Source: Prorocentrum cordatum
Lineage: Eukaryota > Sar > Dinophyceae > Prorocentrales > Prorocentraceae
Reading direction: 5' to 3'
Assembly: GCA_963575745.1 (NCBI GenBank)
Contig: CAUYUJ010004770.1
Coordinates: forward strand, 20,001-47,500
Length of the DNA stretch: 27,500 nt
Below are positions 1 through 8,463 of this stretch, piece after piece. Each line of letters begins with the position of its first letter. Within the stretch, counting starts at the first letter, position 1. The notes below the pieces were generated by a model. It was given only the letters and a program-made list of their open reading frames with translations. It searched no databases and was not told where the DNA came from. Made by a program: the position numbers and the translations under genes.

Positions 1-175
1 ACCTGCATTCTGACCCAGGACGTGCGCACTCTGAGTTCCGTGATTCTACCCTTGTCGAGCTGAAATCCTATCGCCTTCAGTCTTGCCTCCGTCGCCTTCT
101 GTCCCTCCTCCTCTTCCTCCTCGTCGACTCCTAGTCGTACTAGCAGAAGTGGTACCAGTAGGATCAGTTGTACTA

Positions 176-260
176 CTGATAGTGGTAGTAGTAGTAGTAG
201 AAGTAGTAGTGGTAGTAGTAGCAGTAGTGGTAGTAGTAGTAGTAGTAGTAGTAGTAGGAA

Positions 261-332
<72 letters not shown>

Positions 333-544
333 AGTAGTAGTAGTATTAGTAGTAGTAGTATAGCACTAGTAGTAGTAGTAGTGTAGTAGTAGTAGTAATA
401 AGTAGTATTATTAGTGTCCTAGTAAAGTAGTTGAAGGAGTAGCAGTAGTAAGTAGTATAGTAGTAGTAATTAGTAGTAGTAGTAGTCGTACTACTAGTAG
501 TAGTAATAGTACTAGTAGTAGTAGGAGTAGTAACAGTAGTAGTC

Positions 545-586
<42 letters not shown>

Positions 587-637
587 TAAGTAGTCGTAGG
601 AGTCGTAGTGGTAGTACTAGTAGTAGTAGTAGTAACC

Positions 638-724
<87 letters not shown>

Positions 725-950
725 TGTCCAGTATCAACGGTAGTAGCAAACGTAGTCGTCAACGTCGTCGTCGCACGCGTTGCCGGAGTAACAGAGGCAA
801 TCACTAGAGCAGTGGTCTATATGGAAGTTGTGGTAGTAGTAATAAGTAGTGATAGTGGTAGTAGTAGTAGTAGTAGTAGTAGTACTAGTACGAGTAGCAG
901 TAGTCGTAGTACTAGTAGTAGTAGTAGTAGTAGTAGTAATAGTAGTAGTG

Positions 951-996
<46 letters not shown>

Positions 997-1056
997 TAGA
1001 AGTCGTAGTAGAAGTCGTAGTAGTAGTAGTAGTAGTGGTAATAGTAGTAGTAGTAA

Positions 1057-1087
<31 letters not shown>

Positions 1088-1260
1088 AGTAGTAGTAGTA
1101 GTAGTAGTGGTAGTAGTTCTAGTAGTAGTAGGACTCATAGTAGTGCGAGTATATATGGTAGTAGTCGTAAGAGTAGTTGTAGTTGTAGTAGTACGAGATG
1201 ATGTAGTCAAACGAGTATGAGTAGTACTAGTAGTAAAAGTAGTACTAATCGTGGGAGAAG
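176..1260. repeat. AGT trinucleotide microsatellite, about 1.1 kb
   Basis: Nearly continuous AGT (ACT on the other strand) with scattered substitutions and short islands of other sequence around 720-830. Every frame is open over long stretches and encodes poly-Val, poly-Ser, poly-Thr or poly-Leu, so open frames here are repeat translations. The first 175 bases contain no recognisable feature. Confidence 0.95.
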
Positions 1261-1299
1261 AAGTAGTAGTATATGTCTTTTCGAAGCCGTTCGGAGGCC

Positions 1300-1475
1300 T
1301 CTCGGGGCGTCTCCGGCGCCTCTTGGGGCCTCTTGGGCACCTCTTGGGGGTATCTTGGGGGCCTGATGGAGGCCTCGTGGTGCCTCCTGGGGACATCCTG
1401 TGGGCCATCTGGGGACCTCTTGGGGCCATCTGGTGGACCTCTGGGGGCCCTCTTGGGGGGTTTGTATGAGCGCTG
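1300..1475. repeat. GC-rich minisatellite, 'GGCCTCTTGGGG' family, block 1
   Basis: Degenerate copies of a 12-15 nt unit containing CCTCTTGGGG or CCTCCTGGGG. The same unit returns at 1690-1925, so the 26-32 nt minisatellite between them looks inserted into, or nested within, this array. Pro/Gly/Arg-rich frames on both strands are by-products of the repeat. Confidence 0.8.
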
Positions 1476-1695
1476 CCCCTCCTCCTTGTGTGACTCGTTC
1501 GGGCTCCTCGCGGCGTGAGTCGTTCGAGGCCCGCGTCGTGGTGTGAGTCGTTCGGGCTCCTCGTGGTGTGAGTCGGTCGGGCGCTTCGTCCTGGTATGAG
1601 TCGTTCGGGCCTCTCCTTGTGGTGTGAGTCGTTCGGGCTCTTCGTGGTGTGAGTCGTTCGGACCCCTCGTCCTGGTGTGAGTCGTTCGGGCTCCT
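1476..1695. repeat. Minisatellite with 'GTGAGTCGTTCGGGC' core
   Basis: About eight degenerate units of roughly 26-32 nt, each with a near-constant GTGAGTCGTTCGG core followed by a variable GC-rich spacer. Read on the minus strand it gives repeating 'PNDSHHDE...RLTP' peptides. No start, domain or codon pattern supports a real protein. Confidence 0.8.
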
Positions 1696-1925
1696 CCTGG
1701 GGCCTCTTGGGAGCCTCTTGGAGGCCTCTTGGGGCCTCTTGGGGGGCCTCTTGGGGGCCTCTTGGGGGCCTCTTGGGGGCTCTGGGGGCCTCGTGGGGGC
1801 CTCTTGGAGGCCTGGAGCCTCTGGGGGCCTCTTGGGGGCCTCTTGGTGGCCTCTTGGGGGCCTCTTGGGAGCCTCCTGGGGGCATCTTGGGGCCTCTTGG
1901 GGGCCTCGTGCGACCTCCTCAGAAG
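1690..1925. repeat. GC-rich minisatellite, 'GGCCTCTTGGGG' family, block 2
   Basis: Around 15-18 tandem units of GGCCTCTTGGGGG type, 12 nt or slightly longer, more regular than block 1. G runs on one strand could form quadruplex structure (inference). No gene. Confidence 0.85.
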
Positions 1926-1934
1926 CGCAAATGA

Positions 1935-2115
1935 AAAACCCTCGTAAAATGAATGATTTTGCTAGGAAGGAAGATGAGCGCGGCCCCCTCGGGAGGCCAA
2001 AATGGGGCCAAAACCCTCGTAACAGCAAGGATTTTGGCTTCACAGAAGAGGAGGGGGCTACAAGAGCGCCCCCCCGTCGGGGCCAGAATCCTCGTAAGGG
2101 TCGTCGTTTTTTGGC
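1935..2115. repeat. Degenerate ~75-nt tandem repeat with 'CCTCGTAA'
   Basis: Three spaced copies of CCTCGTAA followed by a variable stretch and a TTTTGG or TTTTTTGGCC tail, at about 1940, 2013 and 2090. Between 2116 and 2390 the sequence is G/C-rich with short palindromic pieces such as GGGGTAAACCCC, and no gene is seen. Confidence 0.5.
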
Positions 2116-2394
2116 CCTCCCAGGCGTCGAAAAAGACCCACTCTGACCACCCGCGGGACTCCCTGTCCAGGCCCAGGGGGAGGGGGGAGGGGGAGGGGTA
2201 AACCCCTCCCCGAAGGGGAAGAAGGGGGGTTGGGGGGTTGAGGACAGAGGGGGCTCTCTAAACCACTCACGCCCAAAGGGCAGGTGGGATTCTCATGTGG
2301 CGGGGCCATGAAGGCGCCCCCCTCCTGAGGCCGCTGGCCTTTCCCGTGTCTCGGGCGCGGGGGTGGGTCGCGTCGGCATCGATCGGCGCGCTTC

Positions 2395-2605
2395 CTTCTT
2401 TGCTCCACTCCACTCCACTCTTCCTCCTCGTCCTCGTCCTCGTCCTCGTCGTCCTCCTCCTCCTCCACCTCCTCGTCCTCGTCGTCCTCCTCCTCCTACA
2501 GTCAAGGCCGGCATTCAGAATCGGCCCTGCTGCTTGCCATCGTTGACGGCAAAACATATTCTCCTCCTCATCTTCCTCCTCTTCCTCCTTCATTCCTTTT
2601 CTGCT
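2395..2605. repeat. Polypyrimidine CTC/CTCGTC tract
   Basis: Interrupted CTC, CTCGTC and TCCTCC repeats on the plus strand, with a short unique stretch near 2500-2555. Acidic, Arg-rich or Leu-rich frames across it are repeat translations. Confidence 0.75.
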
Positions 2606-2684
2606 TGTCGCACCCCGAAGCGTCGAAAGGGCGGGCCGGGCGTTTTGCTTGAGACGTCCTCACCATTTATGATCCTGACGCTGC

Positions 2685-2960
2685 TTCACAGATGGAGGGT
2701 GGTCCGTTTTCAAAGTGTGGCTCTCGCCTCAGGGCCGCGCACACTCGTTCTCAAAAACTGAAGAGCTTCACGGATAGAGGGCGACCCGTTTTCAAAATGT
2801 AGGACTGCAGACGTGACAGTTACGTTGATTCGCGGTGTTAGAGTCCCAAGATTTGTGTTCTGGCGCGGTTCAGGATCGTTAGACGTGGCGTTGAAGTCCC
2901 AAGTATGGTGTTTTGTTTTGGCACGGTTCAGGATTTCCACGCGGATATCTTCCAACGGGG
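2685..2960. repeat. Two degenerate tandem repeats
   Basis: A unit with GGAGGGTGGTCCGTTTTCAA (near 2694) recurs as GAGGGCGACCCGTTTTCAA (near 2776). A second unit, AGTCCCAAG followed by GGCGCGGTTCAGGAT or GGCACGGTTCAGGAT, occurs near 2842 and 2907, about 66 nt apart. The following 2961-3196 has no gene or repeat I can recognise. Confidence 0.6.
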
Positions 2961-3196
2961 TGCTTCCCTCAGTTGAGATGAATCTTCGCAGGAGCTTATG
3001 AAGAGGGAGCTTGGAGGGATGGATTATTGCAACTCGCTTCAGGATGACGAGTCGCTCCGTTTTTATTTTGCTTCCGTTGTGGAACCTACACTTGCAAGAG
3101 GTATGTTAGCTCGGCGGGACTTGTAATGGGACCCCAGGGCCGTGTGGTAAAGGGGCCCTAAACATAATTCGCTAAGGTCTGCACCCTCACTGCTGA

Positions 3197-4684
3197 TTGC
3201 ACGTGACGGTTGTTGCTGTTTCTGGCACCACTTGTCGTCCTTCGGCGGAGCTCGTGGACGGTAGCAGCAGCGATGCCCTCTGCCCGCGGTGCGGCCACGA
3301 CGCCGAGACCGCCTTCCACAGGCACTGGGGCTGCAGCTGCAACGCCCAGTCGGAGGCGTACCAGGCCAGCGACGAGTACGTGGCGAGGGCGTACGCCGAG
3401 GCGGACGCGTACCCCTGCTTCTGGTTGCGTGGCCTGCTCCCTCGGGCCTGGACGGCCGTTCCGGCGCCCGCGCAGGAGGAGGCCTGGGAGTATTTCGGCG
3501 TCCCCGACTTCTGCACCCTGGGGGTGGGCGCTCTCGAGAAGCCGCTCTTCGTCTTCGGCGACGCCAGTGGCGGCCCCGAGAGTAGTTTCCCCGACTGGCG
3601 TCGAGTTGGCGTCGCGATTGCTGTAATGGATGCAGGCTTTCTCGAGGCGACCTCGATCATTCATGGCCCCCTCCCTGGGCGCCGCCAGACTGTTCACCGC
3701 GGCGAGCTTCTGGGCCTGGTCTTCGCTACCGAGCGCACGCGCGGACCCGTCGTGTACGTCACGGACAACCTGGCCGTCCACGACGGCTGGTGGCAGCGCT
3801 GGGACGTACAGCCGCAAGGTCCCGACCAGGATCTTTGGTGGAGGCTGGGCCAGGCCATGTCCTGCAGGGATCGGTGCTCCTTCCTTGTCATCCACGTCAA
3901 CTCGCACCCGGAGGCCAAGGAAGCGCTTGAGCGCGGCGTGGCCCTTGCATTGGTGCGGGGCAACGCGGCCGCCGACGCCGCCGCCGAGCTCGTTGCAGAG
4001 CGTGCGCGGATCTCACTGGCTGATCGTGCTCGGGTTAGCCGCGTCGAGAAGATGGCCATGGTGGCACGGTGGCGGCTGCTGCGGTTCACGCTCGACGCCA
4101 TGGCAGCCTCCTCGCGGGTGGCGTCGCGCCGCCAGGCGCGCCAGGCCCCGCCGGCCCCGAGGGCCGTCGCGACCTTCGTCACGCAGCATGCGCTGGCTGC
4201 CGACGGGCGCACGTGCACGGCTTGCCGCAGCTCGGCCTCGGAGGCCACGCGCGCGGCCTGGCTTGGGTCGCCGTGCCGGCCGCCGGGGCGGCCGCCAGCC
4301 GGGTCGCGGGCTGCTTGGTGCTTGCCCGCCCTCGGCCACGACCGCAGGCCGGGAGTATTTGCGGCGGTTGGGGCGTGGGCTTTGGCCCAAGGTAGGCAAA
4401 CGGGCGGCGGCGCCGCGCGTACTCTGCCCCATCGACGCCGAGCGAGACGCGGCCCAGCAGGCCGTCGAGGACGACGCCAGCGGACCACCGCCCAGGCCGC
4501 CCGTGGCGGCGCCCCCAGCCGCAGCGCCCTTGGCGGCCCGCGCGGGGCAGCCCGGCGGACCCCCCAGGCCGTCCGCGGCTGCGCCCCCAGCTGCAGCGCC
4601 GCGCGATCGAGAAGGGCGCGGAGGGGGGCCCGGAGCGCTCGCAGGAGGCCCAGAGCCCCACTGATCACAACCAGTGGTTTGTGA
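3197..4684 (+). CDS. LINE-like retroelement C-terminal fragment: zinc knuckle plus RNase H domain
   Basis: RNase H degrades the RNA strand of RNA:DNA hybrids and in many non-LTR retrotransposons lies downstream of the reverse transcriptase. Residues here are numbered from the TTG at 3197, which is only the first codon after a stop at 3194-3196 and is not a believable start. A Cys/His cluster (C29, C32, H41/H43, C46, C48) resembles the zinc-binding stretch after a LINE reverse transcriptase. The RNase H fold follows with an apparent D-E-D-D set: D122 in 'VFGDASGG', E170 in 'RGELLG', D190 in 'VYVTDN', D260 in 'RGNAAAD'. No reverse-transcriptase motifs are seen upstream, so the element is 5'-truncated, as is common for LINEs. 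After about 4340 the +3 frame ending at 4664 ('REYLRRLGRGLWPKVGKRAA...') reads more naturally than this frame, suggesting a frameshift. Likely inactive. RNase H assignment is strong; the exact retroelement clade is not determined. Confidence 0.8.
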   Translation: MHVTVVAVSGTTCRPSAELVDGSSSDALCPRCGHDAETAFHRHWGCSCNAQSEAYQASDEYVARAYAEADAYPCFWLRGLLPRAWTAVPAPAQEEAWEYFGVPDFCTLGVGALEKPLFVFGDASGGPESSFPDWRRVGVAIAVMDAGFLEATSIIHGPLPGRRQTVHRGELLGLVFATERTRGPVVYVTDNLAVHDGWWQRWDVQPQGPDQDLWWRLGQAMSCRDRCSFLVIHVNSHPEAKEALERGVALALVRGNAAADAAAELVAERARISLADRARVSRVEKMAMVARWRLLRFTLDAMAASSRVASRRQARQAPPAPRAVATFVTQHALAADGRTCTACRSSASEATRAAWLGSPCRPPGRPPAGSRAAWCLPALGHDRRPGVFAAVGAWALAQGRQTGGGAARTLPHRRRARRGPAGRRGRRQRTTAQAARGGAPSRSALGGPRGAARRTPQAVRGCAPSCSAARSRRARRGARSARRRPRAPLITTSGL

Positions 4685-4691
4685 TCAGTGG
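4658..4691. other. Perfect 13-bp hairpin at the end of the RNase H reading frame
   Basis: CCACTGATCACAA (4658-4670) pairs exactly with TTGTGATCAGTGG (4679-4691) across an 8-nt loop. The stem overlaps the TGA stop (4662-4664) of the alternative C-terminal frame. Position at the 3' end of a LINE fragment fits an element 3'-end structure, but no experimental role is known from the sequence. 4692-4890 is GC-rich and holds no gene. Confidence 0.7.
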
Positions 4692-4892
4692 CCCCGGGGG
4701 GCCGCCACGACAGGAGTTGGCCAATTCCTGTGGCTGAGGGCGGAGCGGGCGAGCGGGCGAGGCGACGCTGCTGCCAGGTCGCGTTCAACGCATTCATCGA
4801 CTTCGAGGCTTGGTCGGGCCCGCCGCGCGCCGTCGGGCGCCCGCGCGGGGCTGCGCGGTCGGCGGCCGAGTGACCGCCGCGCCGTCCACTCC

Positions 4893-4955
4893 AGCACTCC
4901 AGCACTCCTCCTCCTCCTCCGCTTTTTCCTCCTCCTCCTCCTCCTCCTTTTTCCC
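4893..4955. repeat. CTC polypyrimidine tract
   Basis: Interrupted CTC repeats with two T runs, preceded by two ACTCCAGC copies. It lies between the retroelement fragment and the 11-nt satellite. Confidence 0.8.
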
Positions 4956-5025
4956 TACCTAGGCTCTGCCTAGAAGGGTTCTTACTCTCTTTGCTTAAAG
5001 GGCCGGGCAATGCTAACCGCCCCGG

Positions 5026-5066
5026 GCGGTTCCCCCAGTCCCCGCCCCGCGGTTCCCCCAGTCCCC
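5026..5066. repeat. 18-nt direct repeat next to the satellite
   Basis: GCGGTTCCCCCAGTCCCC occurs at 5026-5043 and again at 5049-5066, immediately before the 11-nt satellite begins. It marks the left boundary of the array. Confidence 0.85.
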
Positions 5067-5070
5067 TGGG

Positions 5071-6292
5071 AGCTTTAGCCTTAGCTTTAGCTTTAGCTTA
5101 GCTTTAGCATTAGCTTTAGCTTTAGCTTAGCTTTAGCTTAGCTTTAGCTTAGTGTTAGCTTAGCTTTAGCTTAGCTTTAGCTTAGATTTAGCTTAGCTTC
5201 AGCTTAGTGTTAGCTTAGCTTTAGCTTAGCTTCAGATTAGCTTCAGCTTAGTGCTAGTTTAGCTTTAGCTTAGTGTTAACTCAGCGTTAGCTTAGCTTTA
5301 GCTTCGCTTTAGCTCAGCTTTAGCTTAGCTTTAGCTTCGCTTTAGTTTAGCTTTAGCTTAGCTTTAGCTTAGCTTCAGCTTAGCTTTAGCTTAGCTTCAG
5401 ATTAGCTTCTAGCTAAGCTTCAGCTTAGCTTTAGCTTATATTTAGCTTTAGCTTTAGCTTAGCTTTAGCTTAGCTTCAGCTTAGTGTTAGCTTAGCTTTA
5501 GCTCAGCTTTAGCTTAGCTTTAGCTTAGATTTAGCTTAGCTTTAGCTTAGCTTTAGCTTATATTTAACGTTAGCTTAAGCTTAGCTGTAGCTCAGCTTTA
5601 GCTTAGCTTTAGCTTAGTCTTAGCTTAGCTTCAGCTTAGCTTGAGCTTAGCTTTAGCTTCGTGATAGATTAGCCTTAGCTTAGCTTTAGCTTAGATTTAG
5701 CTTAGCTTTAGCTTAGCTTCAGCTTAGTGTTAGCTTAGCTTTAGCTCAGCTTCAGCTTAGTGGTAGCTTAGCTTTAGCTTAGCTTCATCTTAGTGTTAGC
5801 TTAGTGTTAGCTTAGTGCTAGCTTAGCTTTAGCTTAGCTTCAGCTTAGCGTTAGCTTAGCTTTAGCTTAGCTTCAGCTTAGCTTTAGCTTAGATTGAGCT
5901 TAGATTTAGCTTAGCTGTAGCTTAGCTGTATCTTAGCTTTAGGTTAGCTTTAGCTTAGCTTTAGCTTTAGCTTAGCTTCAGCTTAGCTTTAGCTTAGCTT
6001 CAGCTTAGCTTTAGCTTAGCCTTAGCTTAGCTTAGCTTAGCTTTAGCTTGGCTTTAGCTTAGCTTATGCCTAGTTTCAGCTTAGCTTTAGCTTATATTTA
6101 GCTTTAGCTTTAGCTTAGCTTTAGCTTGGCTTTAGCTTAGCTTTAGCTTAGCGTTAGCTTAGCTTTAGCTTAGCTTCAGCTTAGCTTTACCTTTAGCTTA
6201 GTGTTAGCTTCGCCTTAGCTTAGCTTTAGCTTCGCTTTAGCTTCGCTTCAGCTTAGCTTTAGCTTAGCTTTAGCTTAGCTTTAGTTTAGCTT
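5071..6292. repeat. 11-nt satellite, unit GCTTTAGCTTA, about 110 copies
   Basis: About 1.2 kb of tandem 11-mers alternating TTTAGC and TTAGC. Variant units (GTGTTAGCTTA, GCTTCAGCTTA, GATTTAGCTTA, GCTTCGCTTTA) are interspersed throughout, as expected of an array homogenised by unequal exchange. It is AT-richer than its surroundings and contains frequent stops, so no gene. It is not the plant/dinoflagellate telomere repeat TTTAGGG. Confidence 0.95.
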
Positions 6293-6354
6293 CACTGTTA
6301 CTGCTAATGCTGCTTTCCTGGGGGCTCCAACTCCTAGGTAGGGTCGCACTGGGA

Positions 6355-6440
6355 TAATCCTCCTCCCCCTCCTTTTCTCCCTTCTCCCTCCTCCTCCCCC
6401 TCCTCCTCTCCCTTCTCTCTTCTCCCTCCTCCCCTGACAT
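6355..6440. repeat. CTC/CCCTTCTC polypyrimidine tract
   Basis: Pyrimidine-only run of CTCC and CTTCTCC units. It follows the satellite much as the CTC tract at 4893-4955 precedes it. From 6441 to 6717 no gene is seen. Confidence 0.75.
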
Positions 6441-6717
6441 CTGCCTATATCATGTTTCAAGCCGCGGCCCCAGAGGCCCCGCCCCCGGGGGTAGTTCTTC
6501 GCTCCGGATATGTTTTTGATGGCCCCGGGGTTTGATACCCGGCCTGAAAGGCCGAATTCAAGGAGCATGCCAGACTTGAAACGTTTATGTTGCGACGTAC
6601 CGAATTCTTTCTAAACGTCGGGAAGCTATACTAAGGACCGCTCGAAACCTGAACATGCTGAAGGACCCGCACTTCGCAGCTACCCAAGAAACCTGCGAGT
6701 TCTCGACTGGATGTGAA

Positions 6718-6735
6718 TAGCCATTTCGGCTCAAG
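6718..6735 (+). other. Relic dinoflagellate spliced leader
   Basis: TAGCCATTTCGGCTCAAG matches the last 18 nt of the 22-nt dinoflagellate spliced leader at 17 of 18 positions (one T-to-C change). The leader is normally added to mRNA by trans-splicing and is not encoded at the gene. Its presence 57 nt before the first ATG of the downstream frame indicates that a processed mRNA was copied back into the genome. The upstream bases of the leader (CCG) are not preserved; the retained TAG could act as an acceptor for a new round of trans-splicing (known from studies of relic leaders, inferred here). Confidence 0.85.
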
Positions 6736-6791
6736 GCTCAGGTCAAGCTCCAGCCCAACTTCAGGCGTCGCCGTCTCGTTTACGAGTCGTG

Positions 6792-8403
6792 ATGCGGCGG
6801 CCGTTGCTCGAAGACGCCGCGTCGCCTCCCCCCAGCCGTTATGGCACTCCTGGTGCCAATCTTGTGTGGGGCTTGCTAGCGCTTGTGACGAAGACGAAAG
6901 AACCTGCGTTTCAGTCTTCACCTTTAAGCCGGCGCCCATGGCTCTGCAATATCGTTTCAGGTTGTTGCTATTGCTTTGCAATATGGGATTATTCATATAG
7001 TTTTCAAGCTTCAATGTGTGACAGTGTTTACGCCCTAATCTGTATAGCGACGAAATTGTTGGTCCCCCCGCAATCGAGGTGGATAGATGCCGTAATTGTG
7101 GCGACAGGGGTAACAGTGTCTTTGGTTTGGTCGGAGTCTGCTCGCGACACACAACCAGCAGTTAACTGCTTGGGATTGATGCAGATTTTGCCGATCATGT
7201 GGGTTCTGGCAGGCGTTGATTTGGAGTTTTGCCTTTCAGGTGGTATCGTTGTCCATTTGGTCGCCGTGTCCATGGGGTGGAGTCACCTCGCGATTGCCTG
7301 TAGTTGCATGGTGTCATGCATTATTTCGATTGGAGTGTTCGTGAGCATATCGGGGGGTGCCTTCTATGTGTATTCATTGCAAGCAGATCTGGAGCGGCTT
7401 ATTGAACACAGTTATGGAACTGCTACGGTGGAGCTCCCACTCGGGATTATAGTTTCAGCGTGCCCTCGTTTTCACCAGATGGTGGGGGGGGGGCGAACGT
7501 GTGATAGGTCAACAGCTTCGGAGTGTTCTTATTCCAGAGGATCGCGCAAGGTTGGATGACATGTTGTCATGCGCAACCGATGGCGTTTTCAAGTCTAGCT
7601 TGGCCACCTTTGAACATCCTAATGGCTGCTCCTTGGATGCGATGCTTGTTCCTTACAGCGGGAACTCCAGAACTGTGAAAGTGTGCGTTCAATCCCAAGG
7701 CGAAGTTCGGCACGTGGACATTGAGGAATGGAGAAGCCAAACAAGACTCCCGCGTGAAACCATGGAGCCTTCTGTAGATTTTGCCACAGGGGTGTCATCC
7801 TTGAACTACGCATGGCGATGCCAACGTTGCCTCGCGTCCGCTCGCGACTGGGGGAATACCGCATCAGAAAATTCTGACGGCATCTCACTGCCTAGTTTGC
7901 CTCCAGCAGCACCGCGATCTACCGCAGATCCTGGGCCAGGATTGCCGCTGCGCAGGGCGCTGCTGCGTAATGGTCATCACGAATTGTTTCTCGCGGAATT
8001 GCAGAGGTGGCGTCCGTTATTGTACCACGAGACTACATTCACTCTGCAGCAGTGGGATCACACTGCAACCCAGCTTGCGACACAATTGCGGCACTTAGCA
8101 GAGCAGAGGCGCCGTGGAGAATTTGACGAGGCGAGCGCATTGATCCTAGATTTGCAACTTGTGGCTTTGCGTGTATCGTCGCAGTTTGGAGCCAGGGGCG
8201 TAGGTATTGCGACGTGCTGGCCAATTGTGCTAAGTTTTGTCCTTGGTATTGCTCCTCTTAACCATATCGTGTCCGTTTGGCCTTTATTGCGGCTTATTTC
8301 TCCGCCGTTGCCAGACATTGAAAGCCACCGTGAGTGGACCGCGCGCGTGTGGACTATGATGGCGCGCCGCGTACCGTGGGTGCTTCCAGTGGCCAACTAC
8401 TAG
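6792..8403 (+). pseudogene. Retroposed membrane protein with PAS-like domain, broken by one extra G
   Basis: Two overlapping frames make one gene of about 536 residues. The first (ATG 6792) encodes a hydrophilic N-terminus and about six hydrophobic, probably membrane-spanning segments, ending 'GGAFYVYSLQADLERLIE'. It then enters a PAS-like region ('LPLGIIVSACPRFHQMVG'), which continues in the next frame as 'GERVIGQQLRSVLIPEDRAR' and 'CSLDAMLVPY'. The switch falls exactly at a run of ten G (7484-7493); nine would keep the frame. That is either a pseudogene mutation or a homopolymer sequencing error. The C-terminal half has a Ser/Pro-rich linker, a charged helical stretch and a last hydrophobic segment; no catalytic domain is recognised. 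PAS domains sense small molecules, redox or light, but the ligand is unknown. No introns are needed, and with the spliced-leader relic at 6718 this argues for a retrogene. Base composition is less GC-rich than its neighbours. Confidence 0.7.
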
Positions 8404-8463
8404 CGTTATCAGAGCCATCAATCAAGCGGCCCGCGGCAAGTCCTGCCGCTGTGACAGCCAAGC

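Noticed and set aside
83-1220. Long frames encoding poly-Val, poly-Thr, poly-Ser and poly-Leu
   Set aside because: Pure translations of the AGT microsatellite in all frames and on both strands.
1476-1695. CRISPR-like look of a ~30-nt repeat with variable spacers
   Set aside because: Repeats are degenerate, spacers are short and similar to each other, there are no cas genes and the genome is eukaryotic. It is a minisatellite.
1207-2146. Overlapping Pro/Gly/Arg-rich frames on both strands, including 'PNDSHHDE...RLTP' repeats
   Set aside because: They follow minisatellite units, start at repeat-internal codons and show no domain; periods are not consistently multiples of three.
3694-5010. 438-residue minus-strand frame opposite the RNase H fragment
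   Set aside because: A GC-rich antisense shadow; the plus strand carries the conserved catalytic residues.
5071-6292. Telomere array
   Set aside because: The unit is GCTTTAGCTTA and lacks the GGG of TTTAGGG-type telomeres; the array is internal with unique DNA on both sides.
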